This document shows positions 1-8,329 of a stretch of 64,000 nucleotides of DNA, one piece after another; positions within the stretch are counted from its first letter, which is position 1; each line of letters starts with the position of its first letter. The DNA is from Nocardia terpenica (GTDB lineage Bacteria > Actinomycetota > Actinomycetes > Mycobacteriales > Mycobacteriaceae): positions 434,001 through 498,000 of the forward strand of contig NZ_JABMCZ010000004.1 of NCBI RefSeq assembly GCF_013186535.1. The letters run 5' to 3'. The notes beneath the pieces are model-generated. The model saw nothing but the letters and a program-made list of their open reading frames with translations. It did not search any database and had not been told where the DNA came from. Both the position numbers and the translations under genes were made by a program.

Positions 1-1337
1 GCGATTCGTCGGCGCTCCCACGTGCCGTCCCCGGGGTCGAAGATCAGCGCCTCGTCGTCGGTCGGCAGGACCAGCGAGGTCCCGGAGCTGGTGTTGCTCG
101 CGGGTTGTACCGCGCGGACGGAGCCGGTCGCGGTGTCGACGATGCTCATCGATTTCGGCGTCTCGAATCCCGGGCTGCGGCCGTGGACCGCGGCGACCGC
201 CCCGGAGGGGGAGACCGCGACGGCGTCGGGCTGCTGCCCCGGCGGGTGCGCAACGGTCGCGAGGTGACCGTCGGCGTGCCACAGCACGACGGAACTCCCG
301 TCGGTGGCGGCGAGCACACCGCCGTCGGCATCGACCGCCACGCCGCTCACCGGTCCGTGCAGCGTCGCGGCGAACACCGGCTGCGACAGGCGATTTCGCC
401 TCCAGAGCTCGACCCGCCCGTCGGCCAGACCCGCCGCGATCGCCGACCCGTCGGCCGACCCCACCAGCGTCTGCACCGCCGCCCCCGCGGGCAGGTAGCG
501 CACCAGCGCGGGACTGGCCGTATCCGCCCGCAGCAGCGCGCCCAGGGTCTGCGGATTGGCGTCGATGCGGTAGGCGCGCACCGCCAGCAGCAGCGCCGAC
601 CGCACATTGGTGGGCAGCAGGCTGTCGGCGGTGGCCGCCAGCTGCCGCGACAACGCCAGCCGCGCCTGGCGATCGGCGGTGTTCTTCTGGACCGCCGCCA
701 CCCCGGCGAGCACGAGCGCGCCGACCAGCAGCATCGTCAGCCCGGCCACGGCGGCCCGGGCCAGCCGGGTCGCGATCCGATGGCGGCGCACGTCCTCGCT
801 GTCGAGCTCCTGCTTGGGCACCCCGCGCACCGGAGCGGCCAAAGAGGCCACCGCGCTGCGGAATTCGCCGTAGCGCAGCGACTGCTTGTCCCGATCGTGC
901 GCGAAACTCAGGTCCTCCCAGATCGGTTCGCGCGCGAACCAGCCGCTCAGCGACCGCGGCAGCGCCGTGGTGACGTTCCAGTCGAAATCGTTTCCGCGCC
1001 AGGCGACCACACCGGAGGTGACGGCGATGAGGAAGGTCTCCGGGGAACGGTAGCGCTGCCAGTAGGCGATCTCCCGCGCGACCCACGGCGAGGCCGCGGC
1101 CTGCGGGGAGGCCAGCAGCAGGAAGAATCGGGCGCGCCGCAGCGCGTTCTCGATCTCGGCGGTGAGGTCGTGGGCGGCGGCCAGATCGGTGCGGTCGCGG
1201 AAAACGCGCAGCGCGCGCGGCTGATTCCACGGCTTCGCCAGGTGGGTGAGCCCCCGCTGCACGGCGGGGGCCAGGGCCCGATCGGCGTCGTGGTTGTAGG
1301 ACAGGAACAGATCGACGTCGAACGGACGCACAAACAC
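1..1337 (-). CDS. TIR-domain / WD40-repeat protein, 3' end outside window
   Basis: Read on the minus strand from a GTG at 1337 (a second GTG lies 6 nt further in). The N-terminus FDVDLFLSYNHDADRAL, followed by RVFRDRTDLAAA and ARFFLLLASPQAAASPWVAREI, is a TIR domain over about the first 130 residues. A hydrophobic segment at about residues 195-215 (LTMLLVGALVLAGVAAVQ) follows and looks like a single membrane anchor. After it comes the ADSLLPTNVRSALLLAVRAYR region common ahead of WD40 propellers, then blades of beta-propeller type. The frame is open to base 1, so the C-terminal propeller is missing here. TIR-WD40 proteins occur widely in actinomycetes; some TIR domains are NADases, but nothing here proves activity. 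Its start faces the 3' end of the CheR-PAS gene on the same strand, 44 nt away. Confidence 0.8.
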   Translation of the reverse strand, partial: MFVRPFDVDLFLSYNHDADRALAPAVQRGLTHLAKPWNQPRALRVFRDRTDLAAAHDLTAEIENALRRARFFLLLASPQAAASPWVAREIAYWQRYRSPETFLIAVTSGVVAWRGNDFDWNVTTALPRSLSGWFAREPIWEDLSFAHDRDKQSLRYGEFRSAVASLAAPVRGVPKQELDSEDVRRHRIATRLARAAVAGLTMLLVGALVLAGVAAVQKNTADRQARLALSRQLAATADSLLPTNVRSALLLAVRAYRIDANPQTLGALLRADTASPALVRYLPAGAAVQTLVGSADGSAIAAGLADGRVELWRRNRLSQPVFAATLHGPVSGVAVDADGGVLAATDGSSVVLWHADGHLATVAHPPGQQPDAVAVSPSGAVAAVHGRSPGFETPKSMSIVDTATGSVRAVQPASNTSSGTSLVLPTDDEALIFDPGDGTWERRRI

Positions 1338-1381
1338 CGTTGTCGCACATCCGCACTCGGCGCCGCAAGGGTGAAAAGCCC

Positions 1382-3160
1382 CTAATCCGGCGCGGTGTTC
1401 GGTTCGATCGTCTCCATCACCAGGATCGCTCCGGTCGGCGAGCCCGAGCGCTCCCGCAGCGAGGTGCAGACCACGCGGACGGTGACCGGCCGCCCGCGGC
1501 GGTTCACGCCCTCGAGCCGGATCTCGTTCTGGTACTGCGGTTCCGACAGCGCCGGGCGCACCAGCGGGCGCAACTCCGCCACCGGCAGACCGATGTCGAG
1601 ATTGAGCAGATGCTCGCCCTCGGCCTCCTCCGGCCGCAGCCCCCACAGGTTCTCCGCGCCCGCGTTCCAGACGACGACGCGCAGGGAGGTGTCGACCACG
1701 ATGACCGCCGCGAACCACGAACTCATGATCGAGCCGAAGAATCCGTTCACCTCGTCGAGCTCGTTACTGCGTTCGCGCAGTTCGGTGTTGATGGTCTGCA
1801 ACTCGTCGTTGGTGGATTGCAGTTCTTCGTTGGTGGTTTCGAGTTCCTCGTTCGTCGACTGCAATTCCTCGTAGGCCGACTCGCGCTGCCGATTGGCGCG
1901 ATCGAGGTCGGTGAGCAGGCGGCGGTTCGAGGTGACGTCGTGGAAGACCACCGAGATGCCCGCGGTCGCGTCGTCGACCGACAGCGGATAGACGTGCACC
2001 TCGAGCGCGAGCACCTCACCCGGGCCGCGCTGCCACTCGATGTCCTTGATGCGCACCGCCCTGCGCTCGGCGCGGACCTGATCGATGTAGCCGCGCAACT
2101 CGACCGGGCGATAGGACAGCTCCAGATCTCGCAGCGGCCGCCCGATCTCGCGGTCGTTCAGGCCGAGTAGATGCTTGGCCTGATCATTGACCGCGGCGAG
2201 CGCGTCATCGTGGCCGAGCACCACCTGCGCCACCGGCCCCGCCGCGAATGCCAGGCCGCGCAGGACCTCCGCCTCATCCGGTTCCCGCGGATCCGGAGTC
2301 ATGGTGCGCCCGAATATCGACCCGATATCGACCCGGGAGGTCGGCACCTTCCGGAATACCCGCCGCTTGAGGTCCACCGGATCGAAGGTGCGGTTGTGGC
2401 TGAGCAGCATCTCGGCCTTGCCCAGGAACAGCAGACCCCGGGGCGCCAGGGCGAAATGAAATTTGTCGAGGATCTTGCTCTGCGTTTCCGCGTTGAAATA
2501 CATCAGGGTGTTGCGGCACGCCAGCAGATCGATCCGGGAGATGGGCGCGTCCTGCACGAGATCGTTGCGGCCGAAGATCACCGAGCGACGCAGATCCTTG
2601 CGGAAGCAATAGCGGGTGCCCGCCGGCTCGAAATACCGCTGAATCAGGTTCGGGCCGACCGGGGACACCTCCTTCTCGGTATAGGTGGCGTGCCGGGCGA
2701 CGGCCAGCGCCTCCTCGTCGACATCGGTGGCGTAGATCTTGACGCGCCGCCGGAATTCGTCGATGCCCAGCGCCTCGGCGAGCACGATGGCCAGGCCGTA
2801 CGCCTCCTCCCCGGAGGCGCAGCCGGCGCACCACACCCGCACCGGCTCGTCGGGGCCGCGCTCGGCCAGCAGCATCGGAACCACGCCGGTCTGGATGAAC
2901 TCCCAGGCGTCCGCGTCGCGGAAGAATCCGGTCACATTGATCAGGATGGTGTTGAACAGGGCCACGAACTCGTCCGGATTCGCCTGGAGCACATCGAGAT
3001 ACTCCGAGTAGTCCTCGATGCCGAGTTGGGAGGTGCGGCGGTCGACCCGGCGCATGAGGCTGCTGCGTTTGTAACCGGTGAAGTCGAAGCCCCGCGTCTC
3101 CTTGACGTACTGGAGGATGTCCTCGAAGCCGGGGTCCGGCGCATTCTCCTGATGGTCCAC
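1382..3160 (-). CDS. cheR: CheR-type methyltransferase with coiled coil and C-terminal PAS domain
   Basis: 592 residues. The CheR N-terminal helical domain is followed by the SAM-binding methyltransferase fold, with the hallmark VWCAGCASGEEAYGLA and the LLACRNTLMYF motif. A PAS-like region comes next, then a strongly heptad-like coiled coil (repeats of the EELQSTNEELETTNEEL kind), then a C-terminal PAS domain (FGSIMSSWFAAVIVVD onward). This order is the middle part of the large CheB-CheR-PAS-kinase fusions known in other bacteria; here CheB is a separate gene upstream. CheR enzymes methylate glutamates of chemoreceptors, but no receptor, CheA or CheW is in view, so the substrate is unknown. 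I chose the GTG at 3160, which has GAGCAGG upstream and gives a normal CheR N-terminus; an ATG at 3229 would overlap the upstream gene. Last gene of a three-gene operon. Confidence 0.85.
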   Translation of the reverse strand: MDHQENAPDPGFEDILQYVKETRGFDFTGYKRSSLMRRVDRRTSQLGIEDYSEYLDVLQANPDEFVALFNTILINVTGFFRDADAWEFIQTGVVPMLLAERGPDEPVRVWCAGCASGEEAYGLAIVLAEALGIDEFRRRVKIYATDVDEEALAVARHATYTEKEVSPVGPNLIQRYFEPAGTRYCFRKDLRRSVIFGRNDLVQDAPISRIDLLACRNTLMYFNAETQSKILDKFHFALAPRGLLFLGKAEMLLSHNRTFDPVDLKRRVFRKVPTSRVDIGSIFGRTMTPDPREPDEAEVLRGLAFAAGPVAQVVLGHDDALAAVNDQAKHLLGLNDREIGRPLRDLELSYRPVELRGYIDQVRAERRAVRIKDIEWQRGPGEVLALEVHVYPLSVDDATAGISVVFHDVTSNRRLLTDLDRANRQRESAYEELQSTNEELETTNEELQSTNDELQTINTELRERSNELDEVNGFFGSIMSSWFAAVIVVDTSLRVVVWNAGAENLWGLRPEEAEGEHLLNLDIGLPVAELRPLVRPALSEPQYQNEIRLEGVNRRGRPVTVRVVCTSLRERSGSPTGAILVMETIEPNTAPD

Positions 3161-3209
3161 ATCGACAACGTACCTGCTCGAGCGGTCGATTCCGCGCGTC
3201 GCGCACCGA

Positions 3210-4088
3210 TCAGAGTTCGGAGGTCCCATCGAGTATCTTCCGGGCCAACTCGGGCAGCGGCACGTTCGTCGTATAGGCCCTCGCTCGCAGCAGCGCCAGC
3301 GCCGCGTCGACGGTGCAGTGGCGGCGCACCGACAGCACACCCGCGGCCTGATTCACCGCGTCGAGGTAGTCGGCCTCGTCGAACAGGGTGCCGCGCGGGG
3401 TGATCCCGTCGTCGCGGGTGTCGTGGGCGCCGAGCAGGACGGAATTGGCCAGGGCGTCGGCGACGCGGTCGGCGGTGGTGGTGACCCCGGCGGGCGCCCG
3501 GTGCGAGGAGAACGCGCACAGGGCGCCGACCCGCCGCGACATCGACGCCAGCGGAACCGCCACCACGGCGTTGACCCCCAGTTCGGCGACCGCCGAACCG
3601 TATTCGGTCCACTGGTCGATCAGCTCGGCGCGCGTGCCGACCAGCACTTCCCCGCCGACGAACGCGTCCCGCGCCGGGCCGCGGCCGAGGACGGCCTCGA
3701 GATCGTGGGCGGTGCGGGCGATCCCGTCCGAGGCCGCGGTGAGCAGTTCCTGCCGGTTCTCGGTGAACAGGGTGACCACGGCGCTGGTCATGCCGAGCTG
3801 GTCGGCGACCGTGCCCATGAACAACGGCCGCCGCTCGGCGATTCCGGCCGCGCGCCAGCGTTGCAGGCGCAGCGCGTACTGCCGGTGCAGGCGGGCGCAG
3901 GCGTAGTGGCGGGCCTCCATGGCGCGGTGCAACTGCGCCATGCGGAGGCGGAACGGTCGCATCGACGCCACCGGCCGGTCGGCCTGCTGCTCGTATCTGC
4001 GGGCGATGGCGGCCGCACGGGCCGCGCGCTCCCGCTCGCGGGCGAATTGTCGCCACTCACTTGCGATCTCACCGTCGGCCTCTGTCAC
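3210..4088 (-). CDS. GAF-ANTAR domain regulator
   Basis: 292 residues. A basic, probably helical N-terminus (residues 1-85) precedes a GAF domain (about 90-215; AVVTLFTENRQELLTAASDG...AVVAVPLASMSRRVGALCAF). The C-terminal ANTAR domain (about 238-292) carries the typical VNQAAGVLSVRRHCTVDAAL and a following helical region ending in LPELARKIL. ANTAR domains bind paired RNA stem-loops and act as antiterminators, usually once a partner domain receives a signal. The start ATG overlaps the stop of cheB by 4 nt (ATGA), so the two are translationally coupled. A GAF-ANTAR protein between CheB and CheR suggests an RNA-level output for this chemotaxis-like pathway (inference). Confidence 0.85.
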   Translation of the reverse strand: MTEADGEIASEWRQFARERERAARAAAIARRYEQQADRPVASMRPFRLRMAQLHRAMEARHYACARLHRQYALRLQRWRAAGIAERRPLFMGTVADQLGMTSAVVTLFTENRQELLTAASDGIARTAHDLEAVLGRGPARDAFVGGEVLVGTRAELIDQWTEYGSAVAELGVNAVVAVPLASMSRRVGALCAFSSHRAPAGVTTTADRVADALANSVLLGAHDTRDDGITPRGTLFDEADYLDAVNQAAGVLSVRRHCTVDAALALLRARAYTTNVPLPELARKILDGTSEL

Positions 4089-4690
4089 GGCTCGCGCTCC
4101 TCGACCAAACCCCCGATGGCGTCGGCGATCTCGGCCAGCGGCAGGATCAGATCCGCCGCGCCGGTCCGCACGGCGGCGTCGGGCATACCCCGGAATTCGG
4201 CCTCGTCGGGGTCCTGCACGATGACCGTCCCGCCCCGGGCCTTGACCGCGTCGACCCCCCGCGCGCCGTCGCTGCCGGACCCGGTCAGCACGCAGGCGAT
4301 GGCGTGGTGGGCGTATGCCTCGGCGATCGAGCAGAACAGCAGATCGGCAGAGGGACGGACGAATTGCACGAGGGCGCCGCTGGACAGCATGAGCATGCCG
4401 CCCCGGCCGACCAGCAGGTGGAAGTTCGGCGGCGCGATGTAGACGGCGCCCGGCGCGATCCGCATCCCGGCCTCGGCCAGGGCGACCGGGAGCGCGGACT
4501 TGCGGTTCAGGACCTCGGCGATGATGGTGTCGTGCTGCCGGTTCAGATGCTGTACGACGACGACCGGTACCGGGAGCAGCATCGGTAGGCCGCTCAGCAG
4601 CCGGATCAGTGCGCCGACCCCACCCGCCGAGGAGCCGATCGCGACGATGCCGTAGCCCGCGGCCGAGGGACCTCGGCGCGAGTTCTTCAC
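4085..4690 (-). CDS. cheB: Stand-alone CheB-type methylesterase
   Basis: 201 residues covering the catalytic CheB domain only; the usual N-terminal receiver is absent. The triad is visible: Ser21 in IGSSAGG, His48 in VVVVQHL, and Asp141 in LTGSGSDGARG. The YIAPPNFHLLV stretch before the active site is typical. The family removes methyl esters from, and deamidates, receptor glutamates. With CheR downstream this forms a writer/eraser pair, but no flagellar or receptor gene is nearby, so it may act on a non-motility signalling target (inference). First gene of the cheB / GAF-ANTAR / cheR operon; it starts 139 nt from the divergent GAF-ANTAR gene. Confidence 0.9.
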   Translation of the reverse strand: MKNSRRGPSAAGYGIVAIGSSAGGVGALIRLLSGLPMLLPVPVVVVQHLNRQHDTIIAEVLNRKSALPVALAEAGMRIAPGAVYIAPPNFHLLVGRGGMLMLSSGALVQFVRPSADLLFCSIAEAYAHHAIACVLTGSGSDGARGVDAVKARGGTVIVQDPDEAEFRGMPDAAVRTGAADLILPLAEIADAIGGLVEEREP

Positions 4691-4829
4691 GGCCTCAGTC
4701 TATCGCCGCGGCCGCTCATCGCCCGATCTCCCGCCCAGCATCCCTGTCGTTATCGAAATTCGTTGGGTACGAAAAGTTCTCGTAGTGCGAAGCGGTGATG
4801 AGTCGGCTGTCGAGGTGGTAGGAAGAGGT

Positions 4830-5603
4830 ATGCCCGGGCGAGGGTTCGAGGTGGGCGATGCCGATATCCCCGACCTGTTCGCGGAGACGGTGCGAGAGTT
4901 GTCCGCGCTCGTGACCTCGTCCGGCTCGGCGAGGGCCGCGATCGGCGAGGTCGTGCTGCTCGCGTCGCGCCTGCTGCCGGGGCGGCCGATGGCGGCGGTC
5001 ACGCTGCATCACGAGGGCGCTCCGGAGACCATCGCCCCGGCGGGCGGGCGCACGGCCGTGGTCGACGCCGTCCAGTGCGACGCCGGGGTGGGTCCGTGCT
5101 GGGACGTGGTCCGGGGCGAACAGCCGGTGTGGGTGCCCGATGTGGCGGGCGAACAGCGCTGGGGCGACTATCCGGCCCGGATGCTGGCGCACGGGGTGCG
5201 CTCCATCTACAGCCGACCAATGTGGTCGAACGAGACCGTGATCGGCGCGTTCAACCTGTACTCCGCCCGGTCGCACGGATTCGATGCCTCGACCCGGCAG
5301 GCGGCCGGATATCTCACCGTCGTGCTGTCGGCGGCGGTCGATCGCGCCCGCCAGGCCGCGCTGACCGCGCAACTGCGGCAGGCCCTGGCGTCCCGCTCGG
5401 TGATCGATCAGGCCCTGGGCATCGTGATGGGCCGCCGCGGGTGCGACCGCGACGCCGCGTTCGACGTCCTGCGGCAGGCATCGCAGCGCCGCAATATCAA
5501 GCTGGCGGAGGTGGCCGCCCAGGTCGTGCGCACGGTCACCGGCGCCGCGCCGCTTCCACCGCATTTCGACGTCTCCGACTCGGGCAAGCCTGAGGCGCCG
5601 TAG
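4830..5603 (+). CDS. GAF-ANTAR domain regulator
   Basis: 257 residues from the ATG at 4830, chosen because GGAAGAGG sits directly before it; an upstream in-frame GTG at 4785 is possible. Residues about 15-160 form a GAF domain (PMAAVTLHHEGAP..., GVRSIYSRPMWSNETVIGAFNLYSA). The C-terminal ANTAR domain contains SRSVIDQALGIVMGRRGC and FDVLRQASQRRNIKLAEVA, the conserved RNA-binding pattern. It is divergent from the cheB operon, which encodes another GAF-ANTAR protein, so two RNA-binding regulators sit back to back. The GAF ligand is unknown. Confidence 0.85.
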   Translation: MPGRGFEVGDADIPDLFAETVRELSALVTSSGSARAAIGEVVLLASRLLPGRPMAAVTLHHEGAPETIAPAGGRTAVVDAVQCDAGVGPCWDVVRGEQPVWVPDVAGEQRWGDYPARMLAHGVRSIYSRPMWSNETVIGAFNLYSARSHGFDASTRQAAGYLTVVLSAAVDRARQAALTAQLRQALASRSVIDQALGIVMGRRGCDRDAAFDVLRQASQRRNIKLAEVAAQVVRTVTGAAPLPPHFDVSDSGKPEAP

Positions 5604-5625
5604 GGACCCGGCCGAGACTTAGAAC

Positions 5626-5652
5626 TGATCATAAGATTCTTTCGAATGATCA
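5626..5652 (+). promoter_or_regulatory. Inverted repeat upstream of the DeoR gene, candidate operator
   Basis: TGATCAT (5626-5632) and ATGATCA (5646-5652) form a perfect 7-bp inverted repeat with a 13-bp spacer. The spacer includes TTCGAA, the sequence seen in the core of several DeoR-family operators. It ends 6 bp before the first ATG of the DeoR gene, in an AT-rich stretch, so it probably mediates autoregulation (inference). Confidence 0.5.
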
Positions 5653-5658
5653 CCCTTG

Positions 5659-6435
5659 ATGTACGTTATGGGTATGGCTGTAGCGGAGAATCGGCACGCG
5701 GACATCGTCCGCGCCCTGCGGGCCTCGGAGCGGGTCACCGTCACCGAACTGGCTCGCGCACTGGCGACCTCGGAGGTCACCATCCGGCGTGATCTGGCCG
5801 AACTGGAACAGGCGGGGGTGCTGCGGCGGGTGCGCGGCGGCGCGGTGAGCGCCCTGCCGCGCGGCGAGGAAATGCCCTATGCCATGCGGGAATTGGAGCG
5901 GGTGGAGGCGAAGGCGCGCATTGCCGCGGCCGCCGCGGCGCTGATCGCGGACGGTGAGTCGGTGATACTCGACAGCGGCACAACGGGTTCGGCCGCCGCG
6001 CAGGCACTGAGCGCGCGGCGGCTCACCGTGATTCCGCTTGCCGTGCACGCGATCACCGTGCTGGCCGCCGCCCCGCGGATACAGCTGCTGCTGCCGGGCG
6101 GCACCGTGCGACCGGGCGAGTCGACGCTGGTCGGGCCTATGGTGGAGCAGAACCTGGCCGCCCTGCGCTGCGACACGATGCTGCTGACCTGCTGCGGATT
6201 CAGCCCGCGCCGCGGTGTGACCGCCTACGACCTCCAGGACGCGGCGGTCAAACGCGCCGGCATGGCGGCGGCCGCCCGGACCGTCGCCCTCCTCGATTCG
6301 GCCAAGTTCGCCCGCACGGCACTGGCCGTGGTGTGCGCGACCTCCGCGATCGATATCGTGGTCACCGATACCGACGCACCGCCGGACGCGGTCGCGGCAC
6401 TGGAGGCCGACGGTATCGAGGTGCATCGTGTCTGA
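5659..6435 (+). CDS. DeoR-family transcriptional regulator
   Basis: 258 residues from the first ATG; in-frame ATGs at 5668 and 5674 are equally possible because no clear Shine-Dalgarno sequence is present. The N-terminal winged HTH carries the family signature VTELARALATSEVTIRRDLAELEQ and the RRVRGGA turn. The C-terminal DeoRC sensor domain (from about residue 85) shows ILDSGTTGSAAAQAL and LLPGGTVRPGESTLVG, a fold that binds phosphorylated sugars. It overlaps the downstream MFS gene by 8 nt, so the pair is one transcript and the transporter probably carries a sugar or polyol (inference). The inverted repeat just upstream is the likely self-operator. Confidence 0.88.
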   Translation: MYVMGMAVAENRHADIVRALRASERVTVTELARALATSEVTIRRDLAELEQAGVLRRVRGGAVSALPRGEEMPYAMRELERVEAKARIAAAAAALIADGESVILDSGTTGSAAAQALSARRLTVIPLAVHAITVLAAAPRIQLLLPGGTVRPGESTLVGPMVEQNLAALRCDTMLLTCCGFSPRRGVTAYDLQDAAVKRAGMAAAARTVALLDSAKFARTALAVVCATSAIDIVVTDTDAPPDAVAALEADGIEVHRV

Positions 6436-7609
6436 CCGCTGCGCCGTCGCCGCCGAGCCGAAAACGTCTGGGGCCGTACAGGTCTCGGTGGCGGTGACCT
6501 TTCTGGTGCACGCCCTGCTGTTCGCCTCGTGGACGGCGCACATTCCACAGATCAAGGCGGAGTTGCGGTTGAGCGACGGCGCGCTGGGCACCGCGCTGCT
6601 GGGTGCGCCGATCGGGTCGGTGCTGGCCATGGTGGCCTCGGGGGCGCTGCTGCCGCGGCTGGGGAGCCGTCGCATGATCCGGGTGTCCGTCGTCGGGTAT
6701 GCGATCGGCGGTGTGGCTGTGGGACTGGCCGATTCGCCGGTGCTGCTGTTCGGGGCGCTCGCGGTGTGGGGGCTGTTCCAGGGGGCGCTCGATGTCGCGA
6801 TGAACACCCAGGCCGTCACGGTGGAACGGGCGGCGGGCACGGCGATCATGGCGCGGCTGCACGGCCTGTGGAGCATCGGCGGCTTCCTCGGCGCCCTGAT
6901 CGGCGCGGGCGCGGTGGCGGCGGGCCTCGGGCTGACCGCGCAGCTGTTCGTGCTGGGTGTGGTGGCGGTCGCGGTGATCGGATGGCTGTCGCGCGCCATG
7001 CTCGCCGACGGCGCGCGGCCCCGCGGGACCCGGCCGCCTCGCCGTTCGCGCCTGTCCCCGCTGGTTGCGATCCTGGGCGGCATCGCTTTCGCGTCGATGC
7101 TGTGCGAGGGCGCCGCTGCGGACTGGTCGGCCAACTATCTGCGCGACGACCTGGGCGCGGGCCCGGCGCTCGGCGGCCTCGGCTACGCGGCCTACGCCCT
7201 GGCCATGGTCGCCGTCCGCCTCGGCGGCACGATTCTGGAGCGCCGATTCCGCATCGACCGCCTGCTCCCCGCGCTGTCCACGGTCTTCGCGCTCGGCATG
7301 ACAACGGCTCTGCTTGTCGCCCAACCGATTCCGGCCCTGCTCGGCTTCGCCGCCATGGGAATCGGTCTGGCCCTGATCGTTCCGAGCGCCTTCAGCGCCG
7401 CCGGACGAGCCGACCCCGGCCCCAACTCCGGCTCCGCGATCGCCACCGTCTCCGCCCTCGGCTGGCTCGGCTACGTCTCGGGCCCACCCCTGATCGGCCA
7501 CCTCGCCGACCGAGTCGGCCTCGGCACCGCCCTGTGGACGCTACCGCTGCTGGCACTGGCCATCACGGCCATCGCCCGCTTCGGCGGCGTCTTCACCCAG
7601 AACCGCTGA
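6428..7609 (+). CDS. MFS transporter, YbjJ/FucP-like
   Basis: 393 residues from a GTG lying inside the 3' end of the DeoR gene. About 12 hydrophobic segments are visible, with the MFS loop 2-3 signature weakly kept (LPRLGSRRMIRVSVVGYAIG). The 12-helix length and sequence style resemble the YbjJ/fucose-permease branch rather than drug/proton antiporters. Co-transcription with a DeoR regulator suggests import or export of a sugar-like metabolite. Substrate not determinable from sequence. Confidence 0.75.
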   Translation: MSDRCAVAAEPKTSGAVQVSVAVTFLVHALLFASWTAHIPQIKAELRLSDGALGTALLGAPIGSVLAMVASGALLPRLGSRRMIRVSVVGYAIGGVAVGLADSPVLLFGALAVWGLFQGALDVAMNTQAVTVERAAGTAIMARLHGLWSIGGFLGALIGAGAVAAGLGLTAQLFVLGVVAVAVIGWLSRAMLADGARPRGTRPPRRSRLSPLVAILGGIAFASMLCEGAAADWSANYLRDDLGAGPALGGLGYAAYALAMVAVRLGGTILERRFRIDRLLPALSTVFALGMTTALLVAQPIPALLGFAAMGIGLALIVPSAFSAAGRADPGPNSGSAIATVSALGWLGYVSGPPLIGHLADRVGLGTALWTLPLLALAITAIARFGGVFTQNR

Positions 7610-7650
7610 GCCCGCACCAATTGCTAGCCTGGGGTCATCGAGGGGGCGAT

Positions 7651-8325
7651 ATGACTACCGCGGGCGATCGGCTGAAGAAGGCGCGCGAGCTGTGGGTGCG
7701 GGCGCGGACCGTCGAGGGGCGCGCCGCCACGATTCGGACCGGACTGGCCTACCATCGGGCCTTCCGTTGCTTCCTGCGATATGTCGGCGCCGTGCGCCGC
7801 GACCCGCACTCGTACCCGACCGAGGCGACCGCGGCCTGCCATGCGCTGTCGATGCTCGGGCAGGAGGCGGTGCCCGCGCTGTTGGCAAGTGGCGCACGGT
7901 ATTTCGCGACGATCGATGCTCGCACCGCACTCGCCGCGGCCTACCTGGCCGACCCGTCCGGCGGTCGGCCGGACCGGGTCGGCGCGGTATTCGCGGGTCC
8001 GGAGCTGGATCGCCTGAACATCGATGGCGTCGTGGGCGTTACACCCTCGGAGCGGATGGCCAGCGCGGCCTACGCCCGAATACTGGTGGCGCGGTTGATG
8101 GTCGACCATCCCCGGGCGCGCGGGTGGCGGTCCCGGCGCGCGGTCCTGCCGACCTGCGCGGGGATGACTCCACGCGAAGAGGCATTACAGCTCGGCCGCG
8201 AGAGCGTCGACCTGTTCGCGGCACTGGCTCGCGCCGTCCCCGCACTGGACGCCGAATACCGGCGGCTGCGAAGGGAATACGAGACGCTGGTGCGCGACCT
8301 GCTCACCGCGCGTCGGCGAGGGTGA
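7651..8325 (+). CDS. Hypothetical protein, alpha-helical
   Basis: 224 residues, ATG preceded by GAGGGGG. I do not recognise a family. The protein is rich in Ala/Arg and predicted helical, with stretches such as AYHRAFRCFLRYVGAV, AACHALSMLGQEAVPALLAS and LFAALARAVPALDAEYRRLRREYETLV that resemble tetratricopeptide-like helices. No signal peptide or membrane segment is visible. It lies 41 nt after the MFS gene on the same strand and converges with the flavin oxidoreductase gene 4 nt away. Confidence 0.6.
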   Translation: MTTAGDRLKKARELWVRARTVEGRAATIRTGLAYHRAFRCFLRYVGAVRRDPHSYPTEATAACHALSMLGQEAVPALLASGARYFATIDARTALAAAYLADPSGGRPDRVGAVFAGPELDRLNIDGVVGVTPSERMASAAYARILVARLMVDHPRARGWRSRRAVLPTCAGMTPREEALQLGRESVDLFAALARAVPALDAEYRRLRREYETLVRDLLTARRRG

Positions 8326-8329
8326 CGGG

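Noticed and set aside
105..1385. A 426-codon plus-strand frame at the left end
   Set aside because: The minus strand encodes the TIR and WD40 sequence across the same stretch.
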